64,000 bases of DNA. It comes from Sphingobacteriaceae bacterium (lineage in GTDB: Bacteria > Bacteroidota > Bacteroidia > Sphingobacteriales > Sphingobacteriaceae). The stretch covers positions 620,001-684,000 of the forward strand of contig JAGIAD010000029.1 in assembly GCA_017745075.1 (NCBI GenBank), read 5' to 3'. Of this stretch, positions 1 through 8,588 are shown in pieces. The number at the start of each line of letters is the position of its first letter. The first letter of the stretch is position 1. A model generated the notes under the pieces. The model had not been told where the DNA came from and searched no databases. It saw nothing but the letters and a program-made list of their open reading frames with translations. A program made the position numbers and the translations under genes.

Positions 1-768
1 GTCAGTGGATTCACGATATAGCGCCGAAACAATATTGCTGTTTGCAGGATAAATAGTAGAGGTACTAGCAGGAAACTTTTTTTTCTCAAAACTGTCACGT
101 TGAATCTGTTCTTCTTTTATCTCCGGCTTTGCCACATTTCCTTGCGTGGGAAAATACTTTGCAGCCATCTGATAGGACTTTTCCATCAACGCCAGCTGGC
201 TTTCCACCGGATTGGCCGTTACCACATTTTCCCTTTGGGCAAGTTGTGATTTTAACGAGCGAACTTCATTCTGTAATTGGGTTGTCTCTCCCCTGTCATC
301 ATAAAAATTTCCCAATGTACCCTGAATATTCCGGTAGCTGTTAAGCGCCTGGTTGTGGTGATCGGCGGTGGGTGGCGCAGAAGCCGTCACCTGGTTTTGG
401 TTGCTGTATCCAGATCCTGTGCTATCGGTATTCCAGAAGTCAGAAAGTGCCGATAATGATTTCTTACGCTCAAGTTCCCGTTGTTCCAAAATCTCTGTCT
501 CATAGGCTTTGCCCTTATCTTCCTGCATACCCGCATCCGTCGCCTGCGGTACCGCCTCATTTAAACCCGCCTGTTCTACCTCTTGGTTCCCGTCAGGAAC
601 AAATATGAGGTACATACAGCCCACGAAGACAATTGCCATCAAGCTGAAAATAATAGGCTTTTTTAATTTTTTAAATTTTCCCTGAGGATTATCCTCAGCG
701 TCCTTAGAATCGGCCTCGCCAACATCGGTAAGCCTGATCTTTCCTAAATTTTGATCAGTTTCTTTCAT
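1..768 (-). CDS. traM: Conjugative transposon protein TraM, N-terminal part
   Basis: The first 256 codons are visible and the gene runs off the left edge of the window. The start region is cytoplasmic and charged, followed by one hydrophobic segment at about residues 34-52, then a long hydrophilic stretch rich in Gln, Asn and charged residues. This is the layout of TraM in Bacteroidota transfer systems, a periplasm-spanning channel component with a VirB10-like role. It overlaps the end of traL by 14 bp, so translation is probably coupled. The assignment rests on topology and on its place after traJ, traK and traL. The C-terminal domain is outside the window. Confidence 0.75.
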   Translation of the reverse strand, partial: MKETDQNLGKIRLTDVGEADSKDAEDNPQGKFKKLKKPIIFSLMAIVFVGCMYLIFVPDGNQEVEQAGLNEAVPQATDAGMQEDKGKAYETEILEQRELERKKSLSALSDFWNTDSTGSGYSNQNQVTASAPPTADHHNQALNSYRNIQGTLGNFYDDRGETTQLQNEVRSLKSQLAQRENVVTANPVESQLALMEKSYQMAAKYFPTQGNVAKPEIKEEQIQRDSFEKKKFPASTSTIYPANSNIVSALYRESTD

Positions 769-1036
769 AATTTTTATTATTTAAAATTGATGATGAATCC
801 CCAAACTGTTTCTTGGTTTGTAAAAGAGGATTCCGAATATGTTCAATTTCGTTTTTTCGCTTTTTGTCATCTGCCTTAGCTTCATACCAGACGGTTAAGA
901 TGACGCATCCGGTTAAAAGCAGGTAACAAGCGAAAAATAATATGACAAACCGGCGCTGCTTCCCCGTGGACTGCTTCTGCCACCACCTTTCTATCCTGGC
1001 TTCATAGGCATGGAAGATTATTTTCAACTTTTTCAT
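755..1036 (-). CDS. traL: Small inner-membrane conjugation protein, TraL-like
   Basis: A 93-residue protein with a basic N-terminus, one strong hydrophobic segment at about residues 29-49 (FVILFFACYLLLTGCVILTV) and a short charged tail. It sits between the traK region and traM, where TraL is found in CTnDOT-type tra operons, and its length fits. The last 14 bases overlap the start of traM. TraL is a poorly characterised structural part of the mating apparatus. The call depends mainly on gene order and topology. Confidence 0.6.
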   Translation of the reverse strand: MKKLKIIFHAYEARIERWWQKQSTGKQRRFVILFFACYLLLTGCVILTVWYEAKADDKKRKNEIEHIRNPLLQTKKQFGDSSSILNNKNYERN

Positions 1037-1065
1037 ATTGTTCCTTTATTGATGTTACTTTTTTA

Positions 1066-1494
1066 CTATCGTAGCTTCCTATTTTTGGAAAGAGATACTT
1101 TTTGTTGCCTAGTGTCATCGACCAATTCGATTGCCTGTTTTGCAGTCGGAACATCTTTCAGAAGAATACTGTTCAGTTCAGATTTTTTAATCATCACCCC
1201 GTATTCGTCCCTCTTTTCAATCACCATTTTTTCCATGATCATCTGACCTCTTTCCATTTTCAGCAACATGTCACACGAGACCTTAGGTTTATCCTCCCCA
1301 TTCCAATGAATGTAGGTGCTGAGCCACAGCCGCTTTGATCGGCATGCCTTATCTTCACTATATACTTTCAGGTATTCTCCGATGACGTCCTTTACTTTTC
1401 CGGTAGATGCCCTGTCAGAAATCACAAAACCATCATAGCCTTTTTGAATAAGCGTATCAGCAATCTGTTCTGTAGTTTCATATTCTTTGTTCAT
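1066..1494 (-). CDS. Hypothetical protein within the tra operon
   Basis: A 142-residue soluble, charged protein with no signal peptide or membrane segment. I do not recognise a family. It lies between traK and traL, 12 bp after the traK stop and 29 bp before traL, so it is clearly co-transcribed with transfer genes. This position does not usually hold an extra gene in CTnDOT-type operons. Its C-terminus is basic and ends SKNRKLR, resembling the tails of two other soluble proteins of this element (GRKL at 7270-7893 and 9278-10084). A role as an accessory or translocated protein is possible but unproven. Confidence 0.7.
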   Translation of the reverse strand: MNKEYETTEQIADTLIQKGYDGFVISDRASTGKVKDVIGEYLKVYSEDKACRSKRLWLSTYIHWNGEDKPKVSCDMLLKMERGQMIMEKMVIEKRDEYGVMIKKSELNSILLKDVPTAKQAIELVDDTRQQKVSLSKNRKLR

Positions 1495-1506
1495 TAAAAA
1501 AAAGTA

Positions 1507-2130
1507 TTACCGTTCTACCACTTGGATATCCCTATTCTCAAGAACCCGGAACTTTTCGATATTAAACCCCTGTGGGTTGTTATCCGAGCGGACAGAGTTC
1601 ACCAGAAAACAGGAAGTGACCAGACCGCGCTCAGTGACATTACTTGAGCGAATGATAAACTGCTTTGCAAAAGTTTTTACTACATAAGGATATTGATTAA
1701 AGTCGCACCGCACGCTGTCTACCTCGATGCGTTGCTGTACATTTCCCGATATAATCCTGTTGTAATACCCTTTTTCGGATAGATCCTTGTAATAATCAAA
1801 AGCACTCCGGTCTGCGAGATTAAATGCCCTTTTCATATTGCTTTCTATTGCATTTTTATCAGGCGCGAGGGTAAAAAATAGCTCATGGAAACGGCGGACA
1901 TGTTCGCGGGCCTCAACAGGACGATTGATCGCTGCATCCTGCGAGAGGGCCAGCATCAAGGACTTTCCATTATCTAATACGTAAATCTTTTGTCGCTGCG
2001 CTTCAGCAAAACTGTAGGATTTCCATATCACATAGCCAGTCACCACTATGCAGAGCAGTGCAAAGACAATTGCATACAGTCTGATCTGGCGGAAACTGTT
2101 TTCGATATTTCTGAGTGTTTTAAATTCCAT
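1507..2130 (-). CDS. traK: Conjugative transposon protein TraK (VirB8-like)
   Basis: A 207-residue bitopic protein. A short cytoplasmic N-terminus (MEFKTLRNIENSF) is followed by a membrane segment at about residues 17-38, then a periplasmic domain. The start and length match the Bacteroidota TraK family, which is thought to fill the VirB8 role of a periplasmic assembly factor for the type IV secretion channel. It follows traJ by 20 bp in the same orientation. The order traJ, traK, traL, traM is standard and supports the assignment. Confidence 0.85.
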   Translation of the reverse strand: MEFKTLRNIENSFRQIRLYAIVFALLCIVVTGYVIWKSYSFAEAQRQKIYVLDNGKSLMLALSQDAAINRPVEAREHVRRFHELFFTLAPDKNAIESNMKRAFNLADRSAFDYYKDLSEKGYYNRIISGNVQQRIEVDSVRCDFNQYPYVVKTFAKQFIIRSSNVTERGLVTSCFLVNSVRSDNNPQGFNIEKFRVLENRDIQVVER

Positions 2131-2150
2131 TATTTGATATTTTTATTTGA

Positions 2151-3143
2151 TTATTTAAGCAGCTGACCGCTGATGTTACCGGCAGCAGCGCCTGCTCCAG
2201 CTCCTGCAATATTTCCTGCTCTCTGCGCCGTCTGAGTTACATTTCTAGTGAAATTTCCTGCCCCACCTGCTTGGATTACCCAGCCTGTTACCGTTGGAAC
2301 TGTAAAATACCCCACGATCCCAATAATCATAAAAATGATGTAAATCGTATTTGATCCGTCAGGAATGAAATTGGGATCAGAAAGCCTTTCAATATCCTTT
2401 TCAAGCATCAGAGATTGCAATTTCGCAAGCATACTACTGAATATATCCGCTACCGGCAACCAGAGGTAGACACTAACGTAGCGAGTAATCCATTGGTTCA
2501 ATGTAGATTGAAAACCATCCCAGACCGAGATGGCAAACGCAATAGGCCCCAGAATAGAGAGGACAATCAAAAAAAAGGTCCTTATCGTATCAATGACCAG
2601 GGCCGCAGCCTGAAAAAGAATTTCAAGCAGATCCCTGAACCAGTTCTTTATGGCTGTTTCCATTCTGTAACTCTGCCGTTCCAGGTACATACCCGCCATA
2701 GTCCCCAAGTCTGAAGGCGACCACCCGAGTTCTTCCAGTTTTTTATCAAACTCCTCATCCGATACAAGGTAAGCCTGCTCCGGATTTCGAAGCATAGCTT
2801 CGCGTTCGAGCCTGTCTTTTTGGTCCTGTAATTTATTCAGATCCAGAACCTGGCTCTCCAGCATACTGTGAGTACCCTTTACAACAGGACTTAGTACGGC
2901 ATTGATGGTACCTAAAACAATTGTCGGGAAAAACATAATGCAGATCCCCAAGGCAAAAGGTCGCAACAGCGGAAACACATCGATAGGTTCTGCACGGCTT
3001 AACGCCTGCCAGACCTTCAAAGCTACATAGAACAATGCTCCAAGTCCCGCAACTCCTTTTGCCACCGCAGCCATTGTAGCTGACAGTGGGAGCATCTCTT
3101 CATACAGCGAGCGTAATATTTCGTGCAAATTTTCAAAGTCCAT
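2151..3143 (-). CDS. traJ: Conjugative transposon protein TraJ (VirB6-like)
   Basis: A 330-residue polytopic membrane protein. It begins MDFENLHEILRSLYEEMLPL, a typical TraJ start. Hydrophobic segments occur at about residues 20-45, 65-95, 175-215, 225-245 and 270-295, with a charged loop at about 105-165. The C-terminus is rich in Gly and Ala. Members of this family are considered the VirB6-like inner-membrane channel component of Bacteroidota conjugation machines. It lies between traI and traK with short spacers and is part of the same operon. Confidence 0.88.
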   Translation of the reverse strand: MDFENLHEILRSLYEEMLPLSATMAAVAKGVAGLGALFYVALKVWQALSRAEPIDVFPLLRPFALGICIMFFPTIVLGTINAVLSPVVKGTHSMLESQVLDLNKLQDQKDRLEREAMLRNPEQAYLVSDEEFDKKLEELGWSPSDLGTMAGMYLERQSYRMETAIKNWFRDLLEILFQAAALVIDTIRTFFLIVLSILGPIAFAISVWDGFQSTLNQWITRYVSVYLWLPVADIFSSMLAKLQSLMLEKDIERLSDPNFIPDGSNTIYIIFMIIGIVGYFTVPTVTGWVIQAGGAGNFTRNVTQTAQRAGNIAGAGAGAAAGNISGQLLK

Positions 3144-3172
3144 AATAATATGATTTGATGTTCAAATGAAGT

Positions 3173-3796
3173 TTACCAGTATTTTTGATTCGCTGTGCCG
3201 TAAAGTTGCAGCACCCGCTGACCATCATTTTTCTTTTTGGCTCGTAGGTAGCTCACTGAAATATTTTTATTGGTATAATAGCGAACCAGCTTATAATAAT
3301 CGCTCACTTCCTTGTAAACCCGGTCGATGATCTCCATCCGTTCTTTATCGTTCATCGAAAGGCTTGAAGCATTAACGATCTGTTTAAGGTCGCTCAAAAG
3401 TCCGCCACTTTCGTTCAGCAGTTTGGAATACCCAAAAGCAATTGCACTGAGTTCCTGGGATGTGAAATTCGGATCATTAATCATCTTACCGAAGTTGGTA
3501 ACATACATCTCCGAAATATCACCAACCATTAATACGGTTTGCTGAACTTTTCGGGCATCCTTGATCAGGTTATTGACCGCTTTGAGCTTATCGTAGTATT
3601 CCTTCCCCTGCTCATACACTTTCTTTACTTCATTGAAGTTTTTGATCACATTGGATACCGTATTGGAGGTCTGCACGATTTCATTGGCAGAATTCAATAT
3701 CCCTGAAGCCAGGTTGGTAGGATCGGTTACCACAAATTGGGCGTTTGCTGCGGCAATACTGAAAAGTATCGCGCAGCATAAGATTAATTTTTTCAT
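3173..3796 (-). CDS. traI: Secreted conjugation protein TraI (DUF4141-like)
   Basis: A predicted periplasmic protein of 207 residues. I chose the ATG at 3796 because it gives a clean signal peptide (MKKLILCCAILFSIAAANAQ). The longer reading from 3856 would put 20 charged residues before the signal and overlap traG. The mature part is mostly helical and charged (about residues 30-180), like the VirB5-type minor pilus or adaptor proteins. In Bacteroidota tra operons the secreted helical protein between the VirB4-type ATPase TraG and TraJ is TraI. The DUF number is from memory and the functional role is inferred by analogy. Confidence 0.75.
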   Translation of the reverse strand: MKKLILCCAILFSIAAANAQFVVTDPTNLASGILNSANEIVQTSNTVSNVIKNFNEVKKVYEQGKEYYDKLKAVNNLIKDARKVQQTVLMVGDISEMYVTNFGKMINDPNFTSQELSAIAFGYSKLLNESGGLLSDLKQIVNASSLSMNDKERMEIIDRVYKEVSDYYKLVRYYTNKNISVSYLRAKKKNDGQRVLQLYGTANQKYW

Positions 3797-3827
3797 TATT
3801 TTGGATTTAAAATGTTTTGTTTGAATT

Positions 3828-6326
3828 TTATGAATTTTCACTTTTGTAGACAGCAATCCTTTTGATCGACAGCTCTACATTGCCGTCCAGTTCCTGGGCG
3901 AGCTTCATTACTTCGAGTTTTTCGGTTTCCTCAGTAGTATAGGCTAAATATTCCTGAGCGGAAACTTCTGTTGCATACACTGCAGAATGCGTTCCTCCGA
4001 GTCCGATCCACACCTCTTTATAAAATCGAGACGGATCGTTGTTCATATTGATCGAAAGTACCTGTGCTTTTTCCTTATCGGTGAGCCCCAGCATCGCCTG
4101 AATATCATCGAACTTGTTCATGTATTTGCGCTGGTCTAAGAGGATTTTACAGTCGGAATTGTTGATGATACTTTCCTTGACAATCGGCGACTGGATGATG
4201 TCGTCCACTTCCTGCGTCACGACTATGGCTTCACCAAAAAATTTCCTTACCGTTTTAAAGAGGTATTTTATGTATTCAGCCATACCTTCCTTCGCTATGG
4301 CTTTCCAGGCCTCTTCAATTAAAATCAACTTTCTGATCCCTTTAAGCCGCCTCATCTTGTTAATAAATACCTCCATAATAATGATCGTCACAATGGGAAA
4401 TAGAATTTTGTGGTCCTTAATGGCATCAATTTCGAACACAATAAAGCGCTTGGTTAAAAGATCAAGCTGCTTGGTTGAATTGAGCAGGTAATCATATTCA
4501 CCCCCTTTGTAATAGGGTTCCAACACGTTCAGGAAATTGGCGATGTCGAAGTCTTTCTCACGGACCTGCTTTTCTTCCAATATCTTACGGTAATCTCCCC
4601 TTACATAATCATAAAAACCGTTGAAAGAGGGCGATTCATTTTCCTTTTTAATTTTTTCAATATAGCCGCTCACCGCATTTGAGAGGGCCACTTCTTCAGC
4701 ACGGCTTGGCGGTTCATCGTCTCTTTTCCAAAGCGTCAGGATCAGGGTTTTGATACTTTCCCTTTTCTCAATGTCGAATACACCATCGTCCGTATAGAAA
4801 GGATTAAAGGCAATGGGATTATCTTCCGTATAGGTAAAATAGACTCCGTCTTCTCCTTTGGTCTTACCCTTTATCAGCTCACAAAGTCCCTGGTAGGAAT
4901 TTCCGGTATCGACCAGCAAAACATGAGCACCCTGCTCATAATATTGCCGTACCATGTGGTTAGTGAAGAATGACTTACCAGAACCTGACGGCCCCAAAAT
5001 AAATTTGTTGCGATTCGTAATAATACCTTTCTTCATGGGCAGATCGGAAATATCCAGATGTATAGGTCTTCCTGTTAACCGGTCAGCCATTTTGATCCCA
5101 AACGGGGATGGTGAATTCTGATAGTTGGTTTCTTCGGTGAAAAAACATAAGGCAGGCTCAATAAAAGTGTAGAAGCTTTCTTCGCTTGGAAAATCTCCAG
5201 CGTTACCAGGAATTCCTGCCCAGAATAAACTAGCGACATCGGCTGTATTATGTCTTGGCTTACATTCCATGAGTGCAAGTGCGCTACCTGTATCGTTCTT
5301 CAAATGCTTTAATTCAACAGCATTATCCGACCATGCCATCACATTGAAGTGTGCCCTTATCGAAGAAAGACCGTGGGAATGTGCTTCATTAAGATAGCGT
5401 TCGATCCATTCCTTATTGATCTGGTTGCTCCTGCTGTATCTTGCCAAGGAGTGCATATTCCTTGCTGACTTCTCAAACTTTTTGAGATTATCCTCGCTAT
5501 TATCCAGGAATAAATATTGATTGTAAATATGGTTGCAGTTAAGCAGTAAACCTACCGGAGCGGCAAAGGACAAACGGCAATCACTACGGTCAGTGGACAA
5601 CTTTTCGTAACGGCTGTCTGTTGCAACAGTGGCAGGCAGATCATCGGTATCAGATAAAGTGTGTAGGCAAAGTCTGTTATTACCAATCCTCATTTCCTCA
5701 GCGCCCAGTGCAATATCCTGTAAAGCAGTATCCGCCTCTCTGGATAAAGTAAAATACTGCTCCAACAGCCCCTGCTTTTCATCCGTGCCAACAATATCGT
5801 TTTCACTGAGCTGTTGCATTTTAATAAATCCCGAATCATTCACGATCCTTTCAAACTGGCTGACCGATTCCAAAAACCTTGAGATCGCTTCCTTATCCCT
5901 GATTTCTTTAGGAACCAGCACTCCCTTACACAACGATGAAAAATTGCTCTGCATGCGCATTCTCTCTTTGCTTGTTTTTGTAATAAAGAGATAGCAGTAA
6001 TGATTTAAAAATGGTCTTTCATTAAAGTGTCTTTCAAAGGATTTTGAAAGAAAGCTTTGGTCTTCTTGAGAAAGATCAGGGTAGTAGTTTTCTTTGATAA
6101 ACCAATCTTGCTTATGGATCACCGTATAGTCTGGCAATGTTTTTACTGCCTTATACCATGCAGAATGCATCGCGTCATATTCCGCGCCAGCTACCGTAAA
6201 AATCTCAGGCAGATGAACTTTAAAACACGCGGTAATATCTGCTTCTTTCGATATTATGCAGTTATCCTCTACTGCCAGCAATGGAAATTTACTTTCCAAT
6301 GTTGAAGCTTTTGCTGTATTTCTCAT
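3828..6326 (-). CDS. traG: TraG, VirB4-type conjugation ATPase
   Basis: An 832-residue ATPase that energises assembly and substrate transfer in the type IV secretion apparatus. The Walker A motif (GPSGSGKS) is at about residues 443-450. The Walker B region (LILIEEAWKA) is near 670, followed by the conserved VTQEVDDI segment. The N-terminal half is the less conserved VirB4 N-domain. Its start codon overlaps the traF stop by four bases (ATGA type), which indicates translational coupling. Length and motifs fit the Bacteroidota TraG/VirB4 family. It should not be confused with the VirD4-type coupling protein, which here is mobC. Confidence 0.93.
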   Translation of the reverse strand: MRNTAKASTLESKFPLLAVEDNCIISKEADITACFKVHLPEIFTVAGAEYDAMHSAWYKAVKTLPDYTVIHKQDWFIKENYYPDLSQEDQSFLSKSFERHFNERPFLNHYCYLFITKTSKERMRMQSNFSSLCKGVLVPKEIRDKEAISRFLESVSQFERIVNDSGFIKMQQLSENDIVGTDEKQGLLEQYFTLSREADTALQDIALGAEEMRIGNNRLCLHTLSDTDDLPATVATDSRYEKLSTDRSDCRLSFAAPVGLLLNCNHIYNQYLFLDNSEDNLKKFEKSARNMHSLARYSRSNQINKEWIERYLNEAHSHGLSSIRAHFNVMAWSDNAVELKHLKNDTGSALALMECKPRHNTADVASLFWAGIPGNAGDFPSEESFYTFIEPALCFFTEETNYQNSPSPFGIKMADRLTGRPIHLDISDLPMKKGIITNRNKFILGPSGSGKSFFTNHMVRQYYEQGAHVLLVDTGNSYQGLCELIKGKTKGEDGVYFTYTEDNPIAFNPFYTDDGVFDIEKRESIKTLILTLWKRDDEPPSRAEEVALSNAVSGYIEKIKKENESPSFNGFYDYVRGDYRKILEEKQVREKDFDIANFLNVLEPYYKGGEYDYLLNSTKQLDLLTKRFIVFEIDAIKDHKILFPIVTIIIMEVFINKMRRLKGIRKLILIEEAWKAIAKEGMAEYIKYLFKTVRKFFGEAIVVTQEVDDIIQSPIVKESIINNSDCKILLDQRKYMNKFDDIQAMLGLTDKEKAQVLSINMNNDPSRFYKEVWIGLGGTHSAVYATEVSAQEYLAYTTEETEKLEVMKLAQELDGNVELSIKRIAVYKSENS

Positions 6327-6658
6327 AAGGAAGCAGTTTTATGGGAAGTTTTCAAATACCGGAATATTGGCTTACGACAGATGATGTATTTTGGGTGTTT
6401 GCTTCTTGCCCCCATTTTCATTAACCCATGCTCGCCATACTTTTTATTGAGTCGGAAGGTTTGCCAGATAATGAGTGATGCCCCAAGACACCCTACGCAC
6501 AAGCAGGCATAAGGATTTGTCCCTGCCATATAAAGAATCATCGTGAGGATTAGAATCCCCAATAATCCGCCTGCAAAAATGAACAGGTACTGAGCCTTTA
6601 ACCCTTTAAACTCTACCGTTCTGCCGATCCCCTTATTGATATTATATGTTGTGTTCAT
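6323..6658 (-). CDS. traF: Conjugation membrane protein TraF (DUF4133-like, VirB3-like)
   Basis: The ATG at 6658 (MNTTYNINKGIGRTVEFKGL) is preferred over a longer reading from 6721, because family members start with this sequence and the longer form would overlap traE. It is a 111-residue protein with two closely spaced membrane segments at about residues 22-45 and 49-68 and a basic C-terminal tail. This small double-spanning protein directly upstream of the VirB4 ATPase corresponds to VirB3 in other systems. It overlaps traG by four bases and follows traE by 11 bp. Confidence 0.82.
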   Translation of the reverse strand: MNTTYNINKGIGRTVEFKGLKAQYLFIFAGGLLGILILTMILYMAGTNPYACLCVGCLGASLIIWQTFRLNKKYGEHGLMKMGARSKHPKYIICRKPIFRYLKTSHKTASL

Positions 6659-6669
6659 ATGCCGGGATT

Positions 6670-6975
6670 TTACAGGAAGAATGAGCGAAGGATTGTGGCC
6701 GCAACAATTAAGAAGATACACGCACCGAACCAGCTTGCCGCCGTTTTACTTGTATCCGGGTCACCGCTGCTAAACTTATTGTAGACCTTGACCCCACCGA
6801 TCAGTCCGACGACCGCGCCAATAGCATAAATCAGCTTTGTTGCTGGGTCGAAATACGAGGTGACCATCTGGGTGGCTTCGGTAATTCCTGCCGAACCATT
6901 ACCCTGTGCAAATGCACCGGAAACCGATGCAAGTAGCGCAAACGCTAGCAATAGCTTTTTTCTTTGTTTCTCCAT
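6670..6975 (-). CDS. traE: Conjugation protein TraE (DUF4134-like), possible pilin-type subunit
   Basis: A 101-residue protein with a signal peptide (MEKQRKKLLLAFALLASVSGAFAQ) followed by two hydrophobic segments at about residues 47-64 and 80-100. Length and topology fit the TraE family that opens the structural part of Bacteroidota tra operons. Two short membrane segments after a cleaved signal is also the layout of VirB2-type pilins, but equivalence is inference. It is the first gene after an upstream promoter carrying the phased-repeat box (7061-7090), and starts 50 bp after the predicted -7 element. Confidence 0.82.
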   Translation of the reverse strand: MEKQRKKLLLAFALLASVSGAFAQGNGSAGITEATQMVTSYFDPATKLIYAIGAVVGLIGGVKVYNKFSSGDPDTSKTAASWFGACIFLIVAATILRSFFL

Positions 6976-7024
6976 TTTATTGAATTTTAGTTACAGATTT
7001 CCTGCGCTTTGCAGGACTGAAAAC

Positions 7025-7090
7025 AAATTTGTTGGAGAATCAAAAGCATATGCCTGGATTGGCACCGCGAGACACCATTTGGCGCTCGTG
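7025..7090 (-). promoter_or_regulatory. Predicted promoter of traE with phased GCCAAA-type box
   Basis: In gene orientation the half-sites are GCGCCA (7081-7090 block), a degenerate block (7071-7080) and GCCAAT (7059-7064), on a 10-bp period. After exactly 26 bp comes CAAATTTG (7025-7032), one mismatch from the TAnnTTTG -7 element of Bacteroidota. The same arrangement occurs at six other ICE promoters. Confidence 0.65.
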
Positions 7091-7174
7091 GTATAAGAGG
7101 AATCAAATTTATTTAAGTCATTCCGGTAAAAAATATGATGCAGATCAACATATATTGCGACGATCCCAAAATAA

Positions 7175-7207
7175 AAAGGGGCATAAACTTGAAGTTTATG
7201 CCCCTTT
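7175..7207 (-). terminator. Intrinsic terminator after the 7270-7893 gene
   Basis: A perfect 14-bp stem (AAAGGGGCATAAAC with its complement) and a 5-base loop. Read on the minus strand it follows the stop of the hypothetical gene ending at 7270 and is followed by a T-run. It separates that gene from the traE promoter. Confidence 0.8.
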
Positions 7208-7269
7208 CTGATTATAGACCTGATCTTACAGAGGATTGGATCGAATAGTTATCGAATTGCAAAAAAGCG

Positions 7270-7893
7270 CTATAATTTTCTTCCTGGTCTCTTCATATTT
7301 TTATTGACAGCATCGTCCTTAGTAAACTGCTTTATGTAGTGATTTTCATTTAAACCTACTGCTTGAAAAATGCTTAGCGGTATATTGGTATTCAAAATTT
7401 TATTGCCGTTAATTAGCGTTGAGATAATATCTTTTATTAATGCTTTTTTAAGCAGATCAGGTCCTTTTGGATGGGCAATAATCTTTTCCAGCGGCATATT
7501 AAATTTCCACAATACATATGACTTATCCGGAATACCAACCACAATGCCCTTTTCCATATCACTTTTTATCTTTTTTTGAAATTGCTTATAGTACTTATCT
7601 TGAAGGTACTTGTCAACAAGCTCATCAATATACCCTTCCAGATCCATATCCAGAAAGTGATCCTCACCACCTGAATTGAACTTAATGGGTGGAAGTCCTT
7701 TGCAATAGATCTCAGCATCAGCGATCAGCTTTTGTCCCTTAACGTCATTTGCACGATAGCCAGTTGATCCTCCATGTCCGTTGTTGGATGCAGTACCAAC
7801 CATTTTCCCTTCAATGTAAAGATTAGCAGAAAATGCATTAGTCTCCTCACTTAGTTTCTCGCTGTGATGGATATTTTTTAATTCAATTTTCAT
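7270..7893 (-). CDS. Hypothetical ICE accessory protein with GRKL tail
   Basis: A 207-residue soluble protein with no signal peptide or membrane segment. The N-terminal part (about residues 20-60, FSANLYIEGKMVGTASNNGH) resembles a conserved but uncharacterised family found in Bacteroidota mobile elements. I cannot give a function. It is monocistronic: its own promoter with a phased-repeat box lies at 7955-8030 and a strong terminator follows at 7175-7207. The C-terminus is basic and ends MKRPGRKL, close to the GKGRKL end of the protein at 9278-10084. Co-regulation with transfer genes suggests a role in conjugation or in the recipient. Confidence 0.8.
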   Translation of the reverse strand: MKIELKNIHHSEKLSEETNAFSANLYIEGKMVGTASNNGHGGSTGYRANDVKGQKLIADAEIYCKGLPPIKFNSGGEDHFLDMDLEGYIDELVDKYLQDKYYKQFQKKIKSDMEKGIVVGIPDKSYVLWKFNMPLEKIIAHPKGPDLLKKALIKDIISTLINGNKILNTNIPLSIFQAVGLNENHYIKQFTKDDAVNKNMKRPGRKL

Positions 7894-8396
7894 AACATAT
7901 CAATAATTTTATACTGCTTTTGATCTGATTATTGCTTTTCCGTGCAGTTGAAAGCAAATGTATCTGGGCATTAATGCGGTATTTGATATTTGGCACAGTA
8001 AGGAATTATTTGGCGCTCCTTTGCATAAGACTATCTTGAAGAATCAAACTTTGAAAGAAGAATTGAGCTTTAAATGTATTTTTAATTCAATGTAGTAATC
8101 CTTAAGGACGCTGTTTTCAATTTTTATAAGTTTCCTATCGATTCACATAAAAAACTATTGTTATAAATTGCAGATTCATTAACTTTATAACAAAAAAACA
8201 AGTATTATAGAATAATTATTACTAGAATTTAAATAATAAAGAAATTAATTTAGGAATAAGAGATTATCTTTATTCTGTAACCGGCAAAAATATAATTACA
8301 GTCTAAACTGATATTAGATAGAAACGAAATTCAGACTTCGGTCTTTCTCGCTCAAGTACCCAAGCGTCTATGGGTTACAACCAAATAACTAAAAAA
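7894..8396. other. Intergenic region between divergent genes
   Basis: About 500 bp. The left part holds the phased-repeat promoter of the 7270-7893 gene. The right part is very AT-rich. A weak -7-like sequence (TATCTTTA, 8265-8272) could serve the GG-leader peptide gene, leaving a leader of roughly 120 nt. No open frame of note. Confidence 0.6.
7955..8030 (-). promoter_or_regulatory. Predicted promoter of the 7270-7893 gene with phased GCCAAA-type box
   Basis: On the plus strand the blocks start TTGCAT (8021), TGGCGC (8011), a degenerate block (8001) and TGGCAC (7991), a 10-bp period. In gene orientation the last half-site GCCAAA (7989-7994) is followed after exactly 26 bp by TACATTTG (7955-7962), a perfect TAnnTTTG box. 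Confidence 0.75.
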
Positions 8397-8588
8397 ATGA
8401 AAAATTTAAAAACGCTCAGCAAATCGAAAATGAAAAAGATTGTAGGGGGAACTATGGACAAGGAGACTTGGCTGCAATGGTGCTTAGATCATATTAGTGC
8501 GAATACAGGTGATAGTACGGTCGATGCCATTCTAAAAGATCTTCAGGAAGATCAGTGTTACGATATGTATAGTGGAATGAGTGCATAA
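8397..8588 (+). CDS. GG-leader peptide precursor (bacteriocin/natural-product type)
   Basis: A 63-residue peptide. The ATG at 8397 gives a typical Bacteroidota double-glycine leader, MKNLKTLSKSKMKKIVGG (residues 1-18). Such leaders are cut after GG by C39-peptidase ABC transporters. The predicted mature part has 45 residues with two cysteines (Cys29, Cys54) that could form a disulfide, and is acidic. A longer reading from 8370 would add nine residues before the leader and is less likely. The stop overlaps the next gene's start (TAATG), indicating coupling. No transporter, maturation enzyme or immunity gene is visible within several kb, so export would need host functions. Activity is unknown. 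Confidence 0.75.
   Translation: MKNLKTLSKSKMKKIVGGTMDKETWLQWCLDHISANTGDSTVDAILKDLQEDQCYDMYSGMSA

Noticed and set aside
4114..4491. Plus-strand reading frame inside traG
   Set aside because: Fully antisense to the conserved VirB4 ATPase, with no recognisable domain, promoter or ribosome-binding site.
8397..8588. Complete bacteriocin or RiPP biosynthesis cluster
   Set aside because: Only a precursor and a DUF4369-like partner are visible; no transporter, protease or maturation enzyme lies nearby.
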